NCBI GenBank assembly: GCA_004348925.1
Contig: RCMX01000001.1
Span: 306,024 to 370,023, forward strand
DNA from: Actinomycetota bacterium
GTDB taxonomy: Bacteria > Actinomycetota > Coriobacteriia > Anaerosomatales > Anaerosomataceae
Direction of reading: 5' to 3'
Length of the DNA stretch: 64,000 nucleotides
Both the position numbers and the translations under genes were made by a program. Within the stretch, counting starts at the first letter, position 1, and the number at the start of each line of letters is the position of its first letter. The notes under the pieces were generated by a model. That model searched no databases, was not told the DNA's origin, and saw only the letters and a list, made by a program, of their open reading frames with translations. Below are positions 48,191-56,949 of this stretch, piece after piece.

Positions 48191-48343
48191 ATGACCCTGG
48201 CACAAGCGCGAAAGCGCTATCCGCTCGTACCCCGCGAGATTCTGAAGTGGGCGATCGACAACATCTCAAACCCACAGGATCTGGAGCGCGGCCTCCATCG
48301 TCTTGAGCAGGCGAAGCAGATTCAGGTCAAGTACGGCGTCTAG
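48191..48343 (+). CDS. Unrecognised 50-residue protein
   Basis: ATG 48191 follows AAGGAGA by 5-6 nt and the frame runs 50 codons to TAG 48341. The sequence is helical and charged (RYPLVPREILKWAIDNIS, LERGLHRLEQAKQIQ) with no cysteines and no membrane span. Codon use is like its neighbours. It has its own possible promoter and stands alone between ubiX and the tRNA terminator. Real-gene status rests on the ribosome site and the codon pattern. No family recognised. Confidence 0.6.
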   Translation: MTLAQARKRYPLVPREILKWAIDNISNPQDLERGLHRLEQAKQIQVKYGV

Positions 48344-48467
48344 TATCCAGACGTCCTTCGCACCACCCCTCACCCCTGCGTGCGGCCGCGCGAGACGCCC
48401 TCTCGTCCTGCGCGACCCCAGCCGCACGCGACAGCCGCGCTGCATGCCGGTGCAGAGGCGGCGATGA

Positions 48468-48500
48468 AACGGCCCGTCCGCATCGAGCGGACGGGCCGTT
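48468..48500 (-). terminator. Terminator after tRNA-Cys
   Basis: AACGGCCCGTCCGC and GCGGACGGGCCGTT pair over 14 bp around a 5-nt loop; on the minus strand TTTCATC follows. It may also end the 48191 ORF transcript. Confidence 0.8.
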
Positions 48501-48508
48501 ATCGTGCC

Positions 48509-48582
48509 TGGAGGCGACGCCCGGATTCGAACCGGGGATAAAGGCTTTGCAGGCCTCTGCCTTGCCACTTGGCGACGTCGCC
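48509..48582 (-). tRNA. tRNA-Cys (anticodon GCA)
   Basis: Acceptor GGCGACG/CGTCGCC, anticodon loop CTGCAAA giving GCA, T-arm with GGTTCGAATCC, encoded CCA. Confidence 0.97.
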
Positions 48583-48610
48583 GTGATGGGGGAGCCAATC
48601 GCTCCCGACT

Positions 48611-48664
48611 CAAGAAAGGAAGGTCGGCCCCGAGGGGCTTGTATGAGCCTCGGACCAACCTTCC
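48611..48664 (-). terminator. Terminator between tRNA-Gly and tRNA-Cys
   Basis: GGAAGGT/ACCTTCC closes a bulged stem with inner CCGAGG/CCTCGG; on the minus strand it is followed by TTTCTTG. So tRNA-Gly seems to be ended here and tRNA-Cys needs its own start or read-through. Confidence 0.65.
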
Positions 48665-48675
48665 GGGGTGTGCTA

Positions 48676-48751
48676 TGGAGCGGACGACCGGATTCGAACC
48701 GGCGACCCCAACCTTGGCAAGGTTGTGCTCTACCAACTGAGCCACGTCCGC
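48676..48751 (-). tRNA. tRNA-Gly (anticodon GCC)
   Basis: Acceptor GCGGACG/CGTCCGC, D-arm GCTCAGTTGGTAGAGC, anticodon loop TTGCCAA giving GCC, T-loop TTCGAAT, encoded CCA. Confidence 0.97.
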
Positions 48752-48843
48752 GCGCAAGGGGTAGTCTACCAACGGGCTAGCAGGGTGGCAAGGGCGAATT
48801 CCAGGAGATTCAATCTGGGTCTAGCGCGGCGTGCTGATACTGC

Positions 48844-48849
48844 TACAAT
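48844..48849 (+). promoter_or_regulatory. -10 element before tRNA-Val
   Basis: TACAAT 30 nt ahead of the tRNA; -35 not recognisable. Confidence 0.45.
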
Positions 48850-48878
48850 AGTCGTCGCTGTTCGAAGGAGCAGTAGAT

Positions 48879-48953
48879 GGGCGCTTAGCTCAGGGGGAGA
48901 GCACTTCCTTGACGCGGAAGGGGTCAGAGGTTCAAATCCTCTAGCGCCCACCA
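48879..48953 (+). tRNA. tRNA-Val (anticodon GAC)
   Basis: Acceptor GGGCGCT/AGCGCCC, anticodon stem CTTCC/GGAAG with loop TTGACGC giving GAC, T-arm AGAGG/CCTCT, encoded CCA. Confidence 0.97.
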
Positions 48954-48964
48954 TCGAATTCTTG

Positions 48965-48993
48965 GAACCCCGGCTACTCGCCGGGGTTCTTTC
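48965..48993 (+). terminator. Terminator after tRNA-Val
   Basis: GAACCCCGGC and GCCGGGGTTC pair around TACTC, followed by TTTC. Confidence 0.8.
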
Positions 48994-49016
48994 GTGTACC
49001 GCGACTGCCGTCGCGG

Positions 49017-49047
49017 TTGGTCTCAGGGGTCATCGCCCCGCTATACT
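49017..49047 (+). promoter_or_regulatory. Possible promoter for the L,D-transpeptidase gene
   Basis: TATACT (49042-49047) with TTGGTC (49017-49022) at a slightly long 19-nt spacing; 33 nt before the ATG. Confidence 0.45.
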
Positions 49048-49079
49048 GTGAGGGACGGCTCATGCGAAGGGATGGAAAC

Positions 49080-50792
49080 ATGAAGCTTCTCGCCCGGTGG
49101 TTCACGGTCACGGTCATGGTGGCGAGCCTTCTCATTCCGGCGGGGTCGGCGATGGCGATCGAGTGGCCTGCCGGCGGCGTGAGGGTAGCCCTTGATGCGC
49201 GCCGGGTCGCCGGTCCCGACCGATACGGCACCTCCGTCGCGATTGCCCGTGAAGGCTTTCCGGGCTGGACGGATGTAGCCCATGTCGTGATCGCATCCGG
49301 AGAAACGCGTGCGCTGCCTGACGCGGTCGCGGCGGGCGGCCTTGTGTGGGCGTACGACGCACCATTGCTTCTCGTCCGCGGGACGAACGTGCCCCCGGCC
49401 GTGCGCACGGCTCTTCAGGAGATACGTTCGGCGAATGCGACCCTCACGGTGACGATCGTCGGTGGTACGGCAGCTGTGAGTCAGGCGTGCGCAAACGAGA
49501 TCGGCGCGATCGTGGGACATGATGCGGTGGAGCGACCGTTCAACGGTGGCGATCGATACACCACCGCGGCAGGTGTGGCGGCACTGATGCGTAGAGCGGC
49601 TGCCGAGACCACACGCGACATGGCTCCGGTGGCGCTGGTGGCCAACGGTACGAGCTCGTTCGGCTTCTATGACGCACTGGCGCTGTCTGCGGTCTCTGCC
49701 CGCATTGGTGCCCCTGTGTTGTTCGTGACCAAGACCACGGTGCCTGCTGCTACTCGCTCGATGTTGACCTCCCTGGCGCCTTCAGAGGTTGTCGTCGCCG
49801 GCAGTCAGGCAGCTGTGAGCGCTGACGTCTACAATGCGGTGCACGGTACGGTGCGTCCGGCGGGCGCTGATCGCTACGCCACTGCTGCCGAGGTCGCGCG
49901 ACTCTCTCGTGCCCGGGGCTGGCTCGAGTCGAACTCGGTCGGAATCGCGGCCTCGGTGATCGACGCCGTGTGCGGGGCGGGTGTGGCCGGTCGTGCGGGC
50001 AGCGCGGTGCTGTTCTCCGAACCATGGCGGCTGAGCTCATCGCCAGCGCACTTCCTGTCCGAGGTGGGTTCCGTCGTGACATCGGCGACGGTCTATGGCA
50101 GCGCCGCTGCCGTGAGCGACTCGGCGTTCGCCCAGATCACGGGTGCGCCTGCAACGCCCGTCCTCCTGGCCCCGGCGAGCGGCAATTACGTTGCGAAATA
50201 CGCGAACGTCAGGGTGCAGACCGGCGTCAACACGACGCAAGTGGACCTCTACGCCGGAGAGAGTCTGGTCGGTACCGCCTCCGTGAACAGCTACGGAATC
50301 GTCGACTTCGGCAAGCAGCAGATGCCGTCCTCCGGCATTACGTTCCGGGTGGTCGCCTCGAACCCGGACGACAAGACAACCACGAGAACGGCAACGTACA
50401 GGCGACTCTCGTACCCTGCGGCAACGTCGATCGTGATCGACAAGTCTGATTTCAGACTCTACTGGGTCAAGGACGATGTGCTGGTCAAGACCTACCCGAT
50501 CGCGATCGGACGTGTCGGGATGGAGACACCCGTTGCGACCTGGAAGATCCTGGCCAAGTACAAGACCGATCCCTCGAGCGTTTACGGCCCGCGGAAGATG
50601 CGCCTGTTCCGCAAGACCGGTACGGGGAGCAGCGTCAAGTACGTGTACACCGCCTATGCCGTCCACGGCACGAACGAGCCCTGGGTCATCGGCACGAAGG
50701 CCTCGCACGGTTGTATCAGAATGTACAACGCCGAGGTGACCGAGCTCTGGCCCCAGGTTCCGCTCGGTACGCTCGTGCAGACGAGGGAGTAG
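49080..50792 (+). CDS. Exported L,D-transpeptidase with cell-wall-binding repeats 2
   Basis: 570 residues. Signal peptide with a cut near SAMA (about residue 27). Three CWB2 repeats: VAGPDRYGTSVAIAREGF, FNGGDRYTTAAGVAALM and PAGADRYATAAEVARLS, each followed by a parallel-fold stretch, covering residues 38-355. Then an Ig-like segment (about 360-445), and a YkuD domain (about 450-570) with the catalytic Cys in SHGCIRM and the YAVHGT His. It should anchor to wall polymer and cross-link peptidoglycan through 3-3 bonds, or attach proteins. ATG 49080 after AAGGGATGG; an upstream ATG at 49062 precedes the ribosome site. Cell surface. Confidence 0.92.
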   Translation: MKLLARWFTVTVMVASLLIPAGSAMAIEWPAGGVRVALDARRVAGPDRYGTSVAIAREGFPGWTDVAHVVIASGETRALPDAVAAGGLVWAYDAPLLLVRGTNVPPAVRTALQEIRSANATLTVTIVGGTAAVSQACANEIGAIVGHDAVERPFNGGDRYTTAAGVAALMRRAAAETTRDMAPVALVANGTSSFGFYDALALSAVSARIGAPVLFVTKTTVPAATRSMLTSLAPSEVVVAGSQAAVSADVYNAVHGTVRPAGADRYATAAEVARLSRARGWLESNSVGIAASVIDAVCGAGVAGRAGSAVLFSEPWRLSSSPAHFLSEVGSVVTSATVYGSAAAVSDSAFAQITGAPATPVLLAPASGNYVAKYANVRVQTGVNTTQVDLYAGESLVGTASVNSYGIVDFGKQQMPSSGITFRVVASNPDDKTTTRTATYRRLSYPAATSIVIDKSDFRLYWVKDDVLVKTYPIAIGRVGMETPVATWKILAKYKTDPSSVYGPRKMRLFRKTGTGSSVKYVYTAYAVHGTNEPWVIGTKASHGCIRMYNAEVTELWPQVPLGTLVQTRE

Positions 50793-50904
50793 CCGTAGGC
50801 GTTCGTCGGCATCAGTCCGAATTCGCTCCAGGTAGACTCGCGTTCGAAGCACGGTTCTACGACAATACGGTAGTCAGTGCAGCAATTCGGTCAGGGGGAA
50901 TGAT

Positions 50905-51135
50905 ATGCCGACGCTTGCAGAGTCCGTAGTCTCGATTCTGGAGCCGTTAGTCGGGCCGATGGTGGCCGATACCTGTGTACGGGCGACGGCCCTTTCGCTT
51001 GGCAAGAGCGCCGACGATCTGCTCGCCGACGACATGCCGGCGCTCGAGAGCAACGTCAAGCGACTTCTTGGACCGATCGCTCCCCGTCAGACGATCGATT
51101 CGATCATCGCGGAGATGGAGGGGAGCATCCGATGA
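50905..51135 (+). CDS. Unrecognised 76-residue helical protein
   Basis: ATG 50905 after AGGGGG. Predicted helices: LAESVVSILEPLVGPMVADT, CVRATALSLGKSADDLL and VKRLLGPIAPRQTIDSIIAEM. No metal or membrane motif. Its stop overlaps the next gene by ATGA, so the two are coupled. It looks like a small cytosolic partner of the membrane protein; no family recognised. Confidence 0.65.
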   Translation: MPTLAESVVSILEPLVGPMVADTCVRATALSLGKSADDLLADDMPALESNVKRLLGPIAPRQTIDSIIAEMEGSIR

Positions 51136-51944
51136 CGACAGGTGCTTTCTCCCGCAGGACCTGGGCTGTGCTCGTATTCGGCCTTGCTGCCGCAGTGATC
51201 GTCCAGATGCTCGTGGCGTCTGGCGTGGGCGGCGAGTCGACCGCAGTCGCGATCAGCGATATCGGCGGAATCCTCGTGATCGGAATGGCCGCTGTGGTCA
51301 CGATCCGGACCGCTCTGGCATTCGGAACAGGTGAACCGCTCCGCGCCCAGTGGCTCGCTATCGGCGTCGGCATCGCCGTCTACGTGCTCGGTGACATAGT
51401 GTGGGCGTACACCGAAGTCGTCCGGGGTCTGGATCCGCCGTTTCCGGGGCTGCCTGACATCTTCTATGTTGCGATGTACGTCTTCCTGGGCTGGGGCATC
51501 ATCAGCGCGGCGCTCGCATACAAGGGCCTCGTGCGGATGAAAGTGCCGCTCATCAGTTCTGCGGTGATCACGATCGCTAGCGCCGCCGCGATCTACGTCG
51601 TCCTCGTGAAGGACATCATCCTCGATCCGAGTGTCGCCTTCCTTGAGAAGGCGCTCACCGTCTTCTATCCGGCTGGCGACACTCTGCTGCTCCTCGCACC
51701 TGCCGTGTTCATCGTTCTTGTGGTCTCGCAGCTTGGCAGGGGAGCACTTGGAGTCCCGTGGCGCTTCGTCGTGGCAGGCGTGGCAGTGCTGGCCGTCGCG
51801 GATGCCGTCTACCAGTGGCTCGAGTGGCAGGGTGCGTACAGCACCGGCCACATCATCGACCTGGGCTGGATGATCGGCTACGTCCTGCTGGCCGTTGGGG
51901 CCTCGGTGATGCGTGATCTCATCCTGCCAGCACCTCGTGGCTAG
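51132..51944 (+). CDS. Seven/eight-span membrane protein resembling a sensory input domain
   Basis: 270 residues, about eight hydrophobic segments throughout. The region with GIGVGIAVYVLGDIVWAY and PPFPGLPDIFYVAMYVFLGWG resembles the membrane input domains found ahead of GGDEF or kinase modules in Actinobacteria, but no output domain follows: the gene ends after the last span. Overlaps its convergent neighbour by 4 nt at the 3' end. Perhaps it signals through the coupled 76-residue protein. Function unknown. Confidence 0.65.
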   Translation: MTTGAFSRRTWAVLVFGLAAAVIVQMLVASGVGGESTAVAISDIGGILVIGMAAVVTIRTALAFGTGEPLRAQWLAIGVGIAVYVLGDIVWAYTEVVRGLDPPFPGLPDIFYVAMYVFLGWGIISAALAYKGLVRMKVPLISSAVITIASAAAIYVVLVKDIILDPSVAFLEKALTVFYPAGDTLLLLAPAVFIVLVVSQLGRGALGVPWRFVVAGVAVLAVADAVYQWLEWQGAYSTGHIIDLGWMIGYVLLAVGASVMRDLILPAPRG

Positions 51945-52864
51945 GGGAGTGCTGTAGGTGCCGGGAAGCTGTCAACCGGAAGTGCATCACCCGGCAGGAC
52001 AATCATGACCGCGCCCGGCAGCACACGTGCCGTGAAAGGCGTTCTGCAGTCGATGATCTCGCCATCAGATTGCAGGGGCAGGGGTGGTTCCGAGACGATC
52101 TCGATCTCGCGTGCCGTGTGAATCTCGAGCCCGGGTCGGGCTGCATGCTCGCCGAGGCGGTCGAGAAGCGCCGCCCAGACGGCCGGTAGCAGTCCTGCGA
52201 CCGATCGGGTCTTGACTACCACGACCTCGAGCATGCCGTCCTGGGCGTCGCTGCCGTGGGTCACGGAGAGGTCGAACTGTATCTTTGCCAGGTTCACGAT
52301 GAGGACGGCGATTCCCTCGGTCGCTACCCGGCGCCCGTCCAGGCGCAGAATGAAGGTGGCAACGGTCGGCTGGAGATTCTGCGCCGCCGAGAGGAGATAG
52401 GCGCCCTCCCCGAGCATCGGCTTGAGCTCGCGGGCGCCTTCAATGAGTGCAGCATCGAAACCGGCGCCGGCTATCATCAAGAAGCCGACACCACCGGCGT
52501 GGTCGAGTTCGCCTATGTCGAGCGCAACGGGCACGCCGTTCATCGTCATCGCTGCCAACTCGTGCGGCTCACGCGGAAGACCGATGTTGTGCGCGAAGAG
52601 ATTGGCGGTGCCTGAGGGGTACGGCACCAGGGGAATCCCCGTGTTCCGAAGCGCGTAAGCCACCGAGGAGATCGTCCCATCGCCGCCGGCAGCCACAACG
52701 CGGTCGTAGTCGCGGGCGTCCCGGAGCAGGTGGGCGAGGTCGGACTCTTCCCGCATGAACCGCAGCGTTACCTCGGCTCCGAGTTCACCGAGTTCGCGAA
52801 CGTACTCGTAGAGCATGGGTTCGCCGAGGCCGGCGCGCAAGTTGGCGAGCATCAGGAGGTTCAT
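51941..52864 (-). CDS. Diacylglycerol/sphingosine kinase-like (YegS type) lipid kinase
   Basis: 307 residues from ATG 52864; a GTG at 52903 is possible. The DAGK_cat motif VAAGGDGTISSVAYAL and PSGTANLFAHNIGLP are clear, as is the C-terminal QSDGEIID. In this family an Asp-Gly ATP-binding set phosphorylates diacylglycerol or related lipids at the membrane. The exact lipid is not predictable. Divergent from the RNase D gene. Confidence 0.88.
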   Translation of the reverse strand: MNLLMLANLRAGLGEPMLYEYVRELGELGAEVTLRFMREESDLAHLLRDARDYDRVVAAGGDGTISSVAYALRNTGIPLVPYPSGTANLFAHNIGLPREPHELAAMTMNGVPVALDIGELDHAGGVGFLMIAGAGFDAALIEGARELKPMLGEGAYLLSAAQNLQPTVATFILRLDGRRVATEGIAVLIVNLAKIQFDLSVTHGSDAQDGMLEVVVVKTRSVAGLLPAVWAALLDRLGEHAARPGLEIHTAREIEIVSEPPLPLQSDGEIIDCRTPFTARVLPGAVMIVLPGDALPVDSFPAPTALP

Positions 52865-52959
52865 GCTGGCAGGCACCCCGCGTGTCACAGTGATGGGATA
52901 CACTCGATACTCAGGATTCTACGGCATCGGCGCCCGCGGTGCGCCGAAAGGGAGGTACG

Positions 52960-54129
52960 GTGTACGTTCGCGATGACGAGGGCCTGCGCTCGCTCGTGGA
53001 GATGATGCAAGGCACCGACGTTCTCGCTGTGGACACGGAGTTCATGCGCGAGAAGACGTACTTCGCCCGGCTTTGTCTTATCCAGGTTGCGACCGATGAG
53101 ATAGCAGCCATAATCGACCCCTTCGTGGTAAAGGACTTGCAGCCGCTTTTCGACCTCTTTCGGGATCCCACGATCACCAAGGTGTTTCACGCGGGATCAC
53201 AGGATCTGGAGATTCTCGTCAGGATGATGGGCGAAGCCCCTGCGCCCGTGTTCGACACCCAGGTCGCCGCCACGCTAGCGGGTCTGCCTTCGCAAGTCGG
53301 CTACCAGGCGCTGATCAAGTCGCTCGTCGGCGTGGAGTTGGGCAAGGCGCATACCTTCACCGACTGGGCGCGTCGACCGTTGTCGGAAGATCAGATCCGG
53401 TATGCACTCGACGATGTCGTGTACATGCCGCAGGCATACAGGGTGTTGCACGATCAGCTGTCCGAGGCCGGTCGGTTGGCGTGGCTCGCGGAGGACTTCG
53501 AGCGGATGGCTGACCCCGCCACCTACGAGATTCGTCCTGAAGAGCAGTATCGACGGGTAAAGCGCGCGTCGTCGCTTGACCGACGATCGCTTGCCGTGCT
53601 CCGTGAAGTCGCCGCGTGGCGCGAGCGCGAGGCACAGCAGCGTGATGTTCCGAAGCGGTGGCTGATCTCGGATGAAAGCCTCGTGGAGCTTGCGCGCCGC
53701 GCTCCACTGACGGCAGAAGCGCTCTCGGGGGTTCGCGGCCTCAACGAGCAGGTCGCCCGTCGCAGCGGTGAGGCGATTCTCGAGAGCGTCCGACGCGGAA
53801 AGGCCGTGCCCGATGACGAATTGCCGCGCTTCGAGAAGCGCAAGCGTCTTGAGGGAGAGCTCGACGAACTGGCTGATGCGATGTCGGCGATCGTTCGCGT
53901 GCGTGCCAAGCAGCACGGGGTCGCACCGACACTGTTCGCGACCCGCGACGATCTTGAGCGCTTCGCCGGAGGTGAGAGAGACGTGAGTCCGCTGAGCACG
54001 GGATGGCGGCACGCCCTCGTCGGGGCGGACCTTGAAGCGCTGCTTGAGGGCCGGATCGGACTCAGCGTTCGTGATGGACGTGTCGTTCTCGGCGAGCCGT
54101 GCAGACCGCTTGAGGCGGGGGATCGCTAG
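52960..54129 (+). CDS. rnd: Ribonuclease D
   Basis: 389 residues from GTG 52960, which follows GGGAGG. DEDDy exonuclease: D25/E27 in VDTEFMREKTYF, HAGSQDLEIL, and YALDDVVYM with the catalytic Tyr; C-terminal HRDC domain around RRSLAVLREVAAWRE. 3'-5' exoribonuclease for tRNA ends and other small RNAs. Followed directly by xseA (1-nt overlap). Confidence 0.93.
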   Translation: MYVRDDEGLRSLVEMMQGTDVLAVDTEFMREKTYFARLCLIQVATDEIAAIIDPFVVKDLQPLFDLFRDPTITKVFHAGSQDLEILVRMMGEAPAPVFDTQVAATLAGLPSQVGYQALIKSLVGVELGKAHTFTDWARRPLSEDQIRYALDDVVYMPQAYRVLHDQLSEAGRLAWLAEDFERMADPATYEIRPEEQYRRVKRASSLDRRSLAVLREVAAWREREAQQRDVPKRWLISDESLVELARRAPLTAEALSGVRGLNEQVARRSGEAILESVRRGKAVPDDELPRFEKRKRLEGELDELADAMSAIVRVRAKQHGVAPTLFATRDDLERFAGGERDVSPLSTGWRHALVGADLEALLEGRIGLSVRDGRVVLGEPCRPLEAGDR

Positions 54130-55469
54130 TGGCGATCGAGAACACCTCGGTAGGCGTCACCGAAGCGCTCCGCCGCGCCAAGAGCGTGCTAGAGACGATA
54201 AGCCTGACCATCGTCGGAGAAGTATCTGAATGCACCGTCAAGCCCGGCTACAAGGCCGTGTACTTCTCCCTCAGCGATGACGCGTCCGTTCTGCCGTGCC
54301 TGATGTGGCGAGACAGCTACGACCTGTGCGGATTCGCCCTACGTCCCGGCATGCTGGTCGAGGTGTCCGGTGTGTTCACCGCGTACGCCGCCAAAGGCAG
54401 GATGCAGTTCCAGGTGCGACGGCTCACAGCAGCCGGCGAAGGCGTTTTGCGTCTCCAGGTCGCTGCCCTCGCACGCAAGCTCGAGGCCGAAGGGCTAATG
54501 CGCCCCGAGCGGAAGCGAGAGCTGCCGGCGTTTCCGACGAAGATCGCGCTGGTCACGTCTCCGCGCGGCAAAGCGGTCCACGATGTCATTCGGACGCTGC
54601 GCCGCCGCTATCCAGTCGCGGAACTCGTCATCGCCGGTGTGCAGGTCGAGGGAGACGGCGCCGTGGCCGCACTGGTCGAAGGCATTCGAGTCGCGGGCAG
54701 CCATTCCGGCGTTGATGTGCTGATTCTCGCGCGTGGTGGTGGCTCGTACGAGGACCTGATGCCGTTCAATGCAGAGCAGGTCGCACGAGCGGTCGCGGCA
54801 TGCCCGGTTCCCGTGGTTACCGGCATCGGACACGAGCCGGACGACTCCATTGCCGACATGGTCGCGGATTATCGTGCATCCACCCCGACGGCCGCAGCTG
54901 AGGCGGCGGCTCCCGCGATGCTCGAGATAGCGTCGCGTCTGGATGCTGCGGCGAGACTGCTCGGAAAAGCGTTGTCGCACTCGGTGACGGAGCGGGCACA
55001 TCGTCTGCGCCTCATCGCGCACCGCCCGGTGTTCAGGGAAGCCACGTGTCTGATGTCCGCGAGGATGCAGGCGCTTGATACCGCAGCCGAGGCGCTCGCC
55101 CGGGCACTTCCCATCGGTATCGGGCGATCTGCGGAGTCCGTCAACCGCAGCCGCGACGCACTCTTGCGCGTGGGACCGAGCCTTACCGCGTTGCACCGTC
55201 GTTCGATGGATGATGTTTCAAGGCGCATCGCGCAGCAGGGTCCGGCGTTCACGGAGCGGGCGCTCGGGCAGTGGACGCTTCAGGCGGCGCGTCTGGAGGA
55301 TTTGTCTCCGCTTGCGATTCTCGCCCGCGGCTTCGCGGTATGCTATGACGAGGTGGGAACGCGCGTGCTCCGCTCGGCGGAGAGTGTGGCTGCCGGTGAT
55401 CGTGTTCGGGTCCGTCTTGCCGAGGGAGAGCTCGGCTGCGTGGTAGAGAGAGCTGATACGGAGGTCTGA
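54129..55469 (+). CDS. xseA: Exonuclease VII large subunit
   Basis: 446 residues. N-terminal OB fold (VGEVSECTVKPGYKAVYFSL), then the catalytic domain with PTKIALVTSPRGKAVHDVI, LILARGGGSYEDLMPFN and TGIGHEPDDSIADMVADYRASTPTAAAE. Degrades single-stranded DNA. GTG 54129 overlaps the rnd stop; xseB starts one base after its stop. Confidence 0.95.
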   Translation: MAIENTSVGVTEALRRAKSVLETISLTIVGEVSECTVKPGYKAVYFSLSDDASVLPCLMWRDSYDLCGFALRPGMLVEVSGVFTAYAAKGRMQFQVRRLTAAGEGVLRLQVAALARKLEAEGLMRPERKRELPAFPTKIALVTSPRGKAVHDVIRTLRRRYPVAELVIAGVQVEGDGAVAALVEGIRVAGSHSGVDVLILARGGGSYEDLMPFNAEQVARAVAACPVPVVTGIGHEPDDSIADMVADYRASTPTAAAEAAAPAMLEIASRLDAAARLLGKALSHSVTERAHRLRLIAHRPVFREATCLMSARMQALDTAAEALARALPIGIGRSAESVNRSRDALLRVGPSLTALHRRSMDDVSRRIAQQGPAFTERALGQWTLQAARLEDLSPLAILARGFAVCYDEVGTRVLRSAESVAAGDRVRVRLAEGELGCVVERADTEV

Positions 55470-55470
55470 C

Positions 55471-55704
55471 GTGGAGGAACCCGTGGCCGCAAGCGCGCCT
55501 GAGAGCATGACGTTCGGGGCAGCGCTGGCTGAGCTGGAAGAGATCGTGAAGGCGCTTGAGAGCGGGCAGCTTGAACTCGAGGATAGCCTGGGCCGGTACG
55601 AGCGCGGCGTGTCACTGCTCCGCGCCTGTCGGGCGAAACTGGCCGATGCGCAGCAGCGTGTGACGATGCTCGTCGGCGAGATCGAGGACGAGGACGCCGA
55701 GTAG
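55471..55704 (+). CDS. xseB: Exonuclease VII small subunit
   Basis: 77 residues with FGAALAELEEIVKALESGQL and ELEDSLGRYERGVSLLRAC, the two-helix XseB pattern. Binds the large subunit and is needed for activity. GTG 55471. Confidence 0.93.
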   Translation: MEEPVAASAPESMTFGAALAELEEIVKALESGQLELEDSLGRYERGVSLLRACRAKLADAQQRVTMLVGEIEDEDAE

Positions 55705-55732
55705 GGCTACGCAACCGGCCGAGGAGGAGACG

Positions 55733-56089
55733 ATGTCTGACTGCATCTTCTGCATGATCGCAAACGGCGACATCCCCGCGAGGGTCGTGCTCGATGAGGG
55801 CGATATCATGGCGTTCGACGACATCGCACCTCAGGGACCCGTGCATACGCTGATCATCCCGAAGCATCATTACGCGCACATGGGCGATGATGTTCCTTCC
55901 GGGATGATGGCGGCATTGTTCTCGGCCGTTCCTCGAATCGCGGCGATGAAGGGTATCGCCGAGAGCGGCTACCGGGTGATCGTCAACAACGGCGCGGATG
56001 CCGCCCAGACGGTCGCGCATCTGCACGTACACGTCATCGGCGGCAAGCCGATGGCGCATGGCATGGTGAGGTTCGAGAGCGGCGAATAG
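55733..56089 (+). CDS. HIT-family (HINT-like) hydrolase
   Basis: 118 residues. DCIFCMIANGDIPARVV start, and the histidine triad HLHVHVIGG with the nucleophilic His. Hydrolyses purine nucleoside phosphoramidates/AMP-lysine in studied members. The N-terminal CxxC (residues 4 and 7) is common in bacterial HINT and binds zinc. Confidence 0.93.
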   Translation: MSDCIFCMIANGDIPARVVLDEGDIMAFDDIAPQGPVHTLIIPKHHYAHMGDDVPSGMMAALFSAVPRIAAMKGIAESGYRVIVNNGADAAQTVAHLHVHVIGGKPMAHGMVRFESGE

Positions 56090-56099
56090 GGGTGTTGTG

Positions 56100-56942
56100 A
56101 TGCGTGAAGTCGCGATTGTCACCGACAGTACTTCGGATATCACGCCTGAGATCGCCAGGAATCTGGATATCGCGGTCGTGCCGCTCTCGCTCGCCTTTGG
56201 CGATGAGGTCTTCGAGGACGGGATTCTCACGCAGCAGGAGTTCTTCACCCGGATGAACGCGGCACCGCAGCTGCCCACGACCTCGCAGCCCTCGGTCGGA
56301 GCATTTGCCGAGGTCTATCGACGACAGCTCGAGCATGCCAAGAACATCGTATCGGTACACATCTCCTCGGCGCTCTCGGGAACGATCGAGTCGGCAACGG
56401 AGGCGGCACGTGCGTTCGGTGAGCGCGTACGCGTCTTCGACACCCGCAATCTTGCGTGGGGCGAGGCGCTCCAGGTGCTTGAAGGAGCCCGCGCTGCGGC
56501 TCGCGGAGGAAGCATCGGCGATGTCATCGCGGCGCTCGAGAGCGCCCGTCAACGCGTGCGCATGATCGTTGGTATCGACAAGCTCGACAACTTGTCGCGT
56601 GGCGGGCGCATCGGCAAGGTCTCGGCACTGTTCGGTGGCATGCTGAATCTCAAGGTGTTGTTCACGGTCAACGCGACAGGGTCGTTCGAGCCTGTTGCGA
56701 AGATCCGTGGAGCAAGCGCCGCGCTCGACCACACCATGACCTGGGTTGCCGAGCAGATGGGGGAGCACCACCGGGGTGTGTTCGCCGTCATGCATGCGCT
56801 CTCGCCTGAGAAGGTGGTGTGGCTAGAAGAGCACATCCGCGCCCGATTCGATGTCCAGGAGATCTACCTGGTGGAAGCGGGTCCTGTCATCTCCACGCAC
56901 ACCGGGACCGGTTGGGGTGTCGCACTGCTGCCGGTGGACTGA
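56100..56942 (+). CDS. DegV-family fatty-acid-binding protein
   Basis: 280 residues. IVTDSTSDITPEIA, PTTSQPSVGAF and VSVHISSALSGTIESA with the carboxylate-binding Ser/Thr loop, and RGGRIGKVSAL. DegV/FakB proteins hold a fatty acid for phosphorylation by FakA. ATG 56100 preferred over GTG 56097. Between HIT and ferredoxin genes in one direction. Confidence 0.92.
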   Translation: MREVAIVTDSTSDITPEIARNLDIAVVPLSLAFGDEVFEDGILTQQEFFTRMNAAPQLPTTSQPSVGAFAEVYRRQLEHAKNIVSVHISSALSGTIESATEAARAFGERVRVFDTRNLAWGEALQVLEGARAAARGGSIGDVIAALESARQRVRMIVGIDKLDNLSRGGRIGKVSALFGGMLNLKVLFTVNATGSFEPVAKIRGASAALDHTMTWVAEQMGEHHRGVFAVMHALSPEKVVWLEEHIRARFDVQEIYLVEAGPVISTHTGTGWGVALLPVD

Positions 56943-56949
56943 GTAGCGC

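Noticed and set aside
52610..52632. GGGGTAC...CAGGGG as a fourth CsoR-type operator
   Set aside because: It lies inside the lipid-kinase coding region and the half-sites are not an inverted ATACCCC/GGGGTAT pair.
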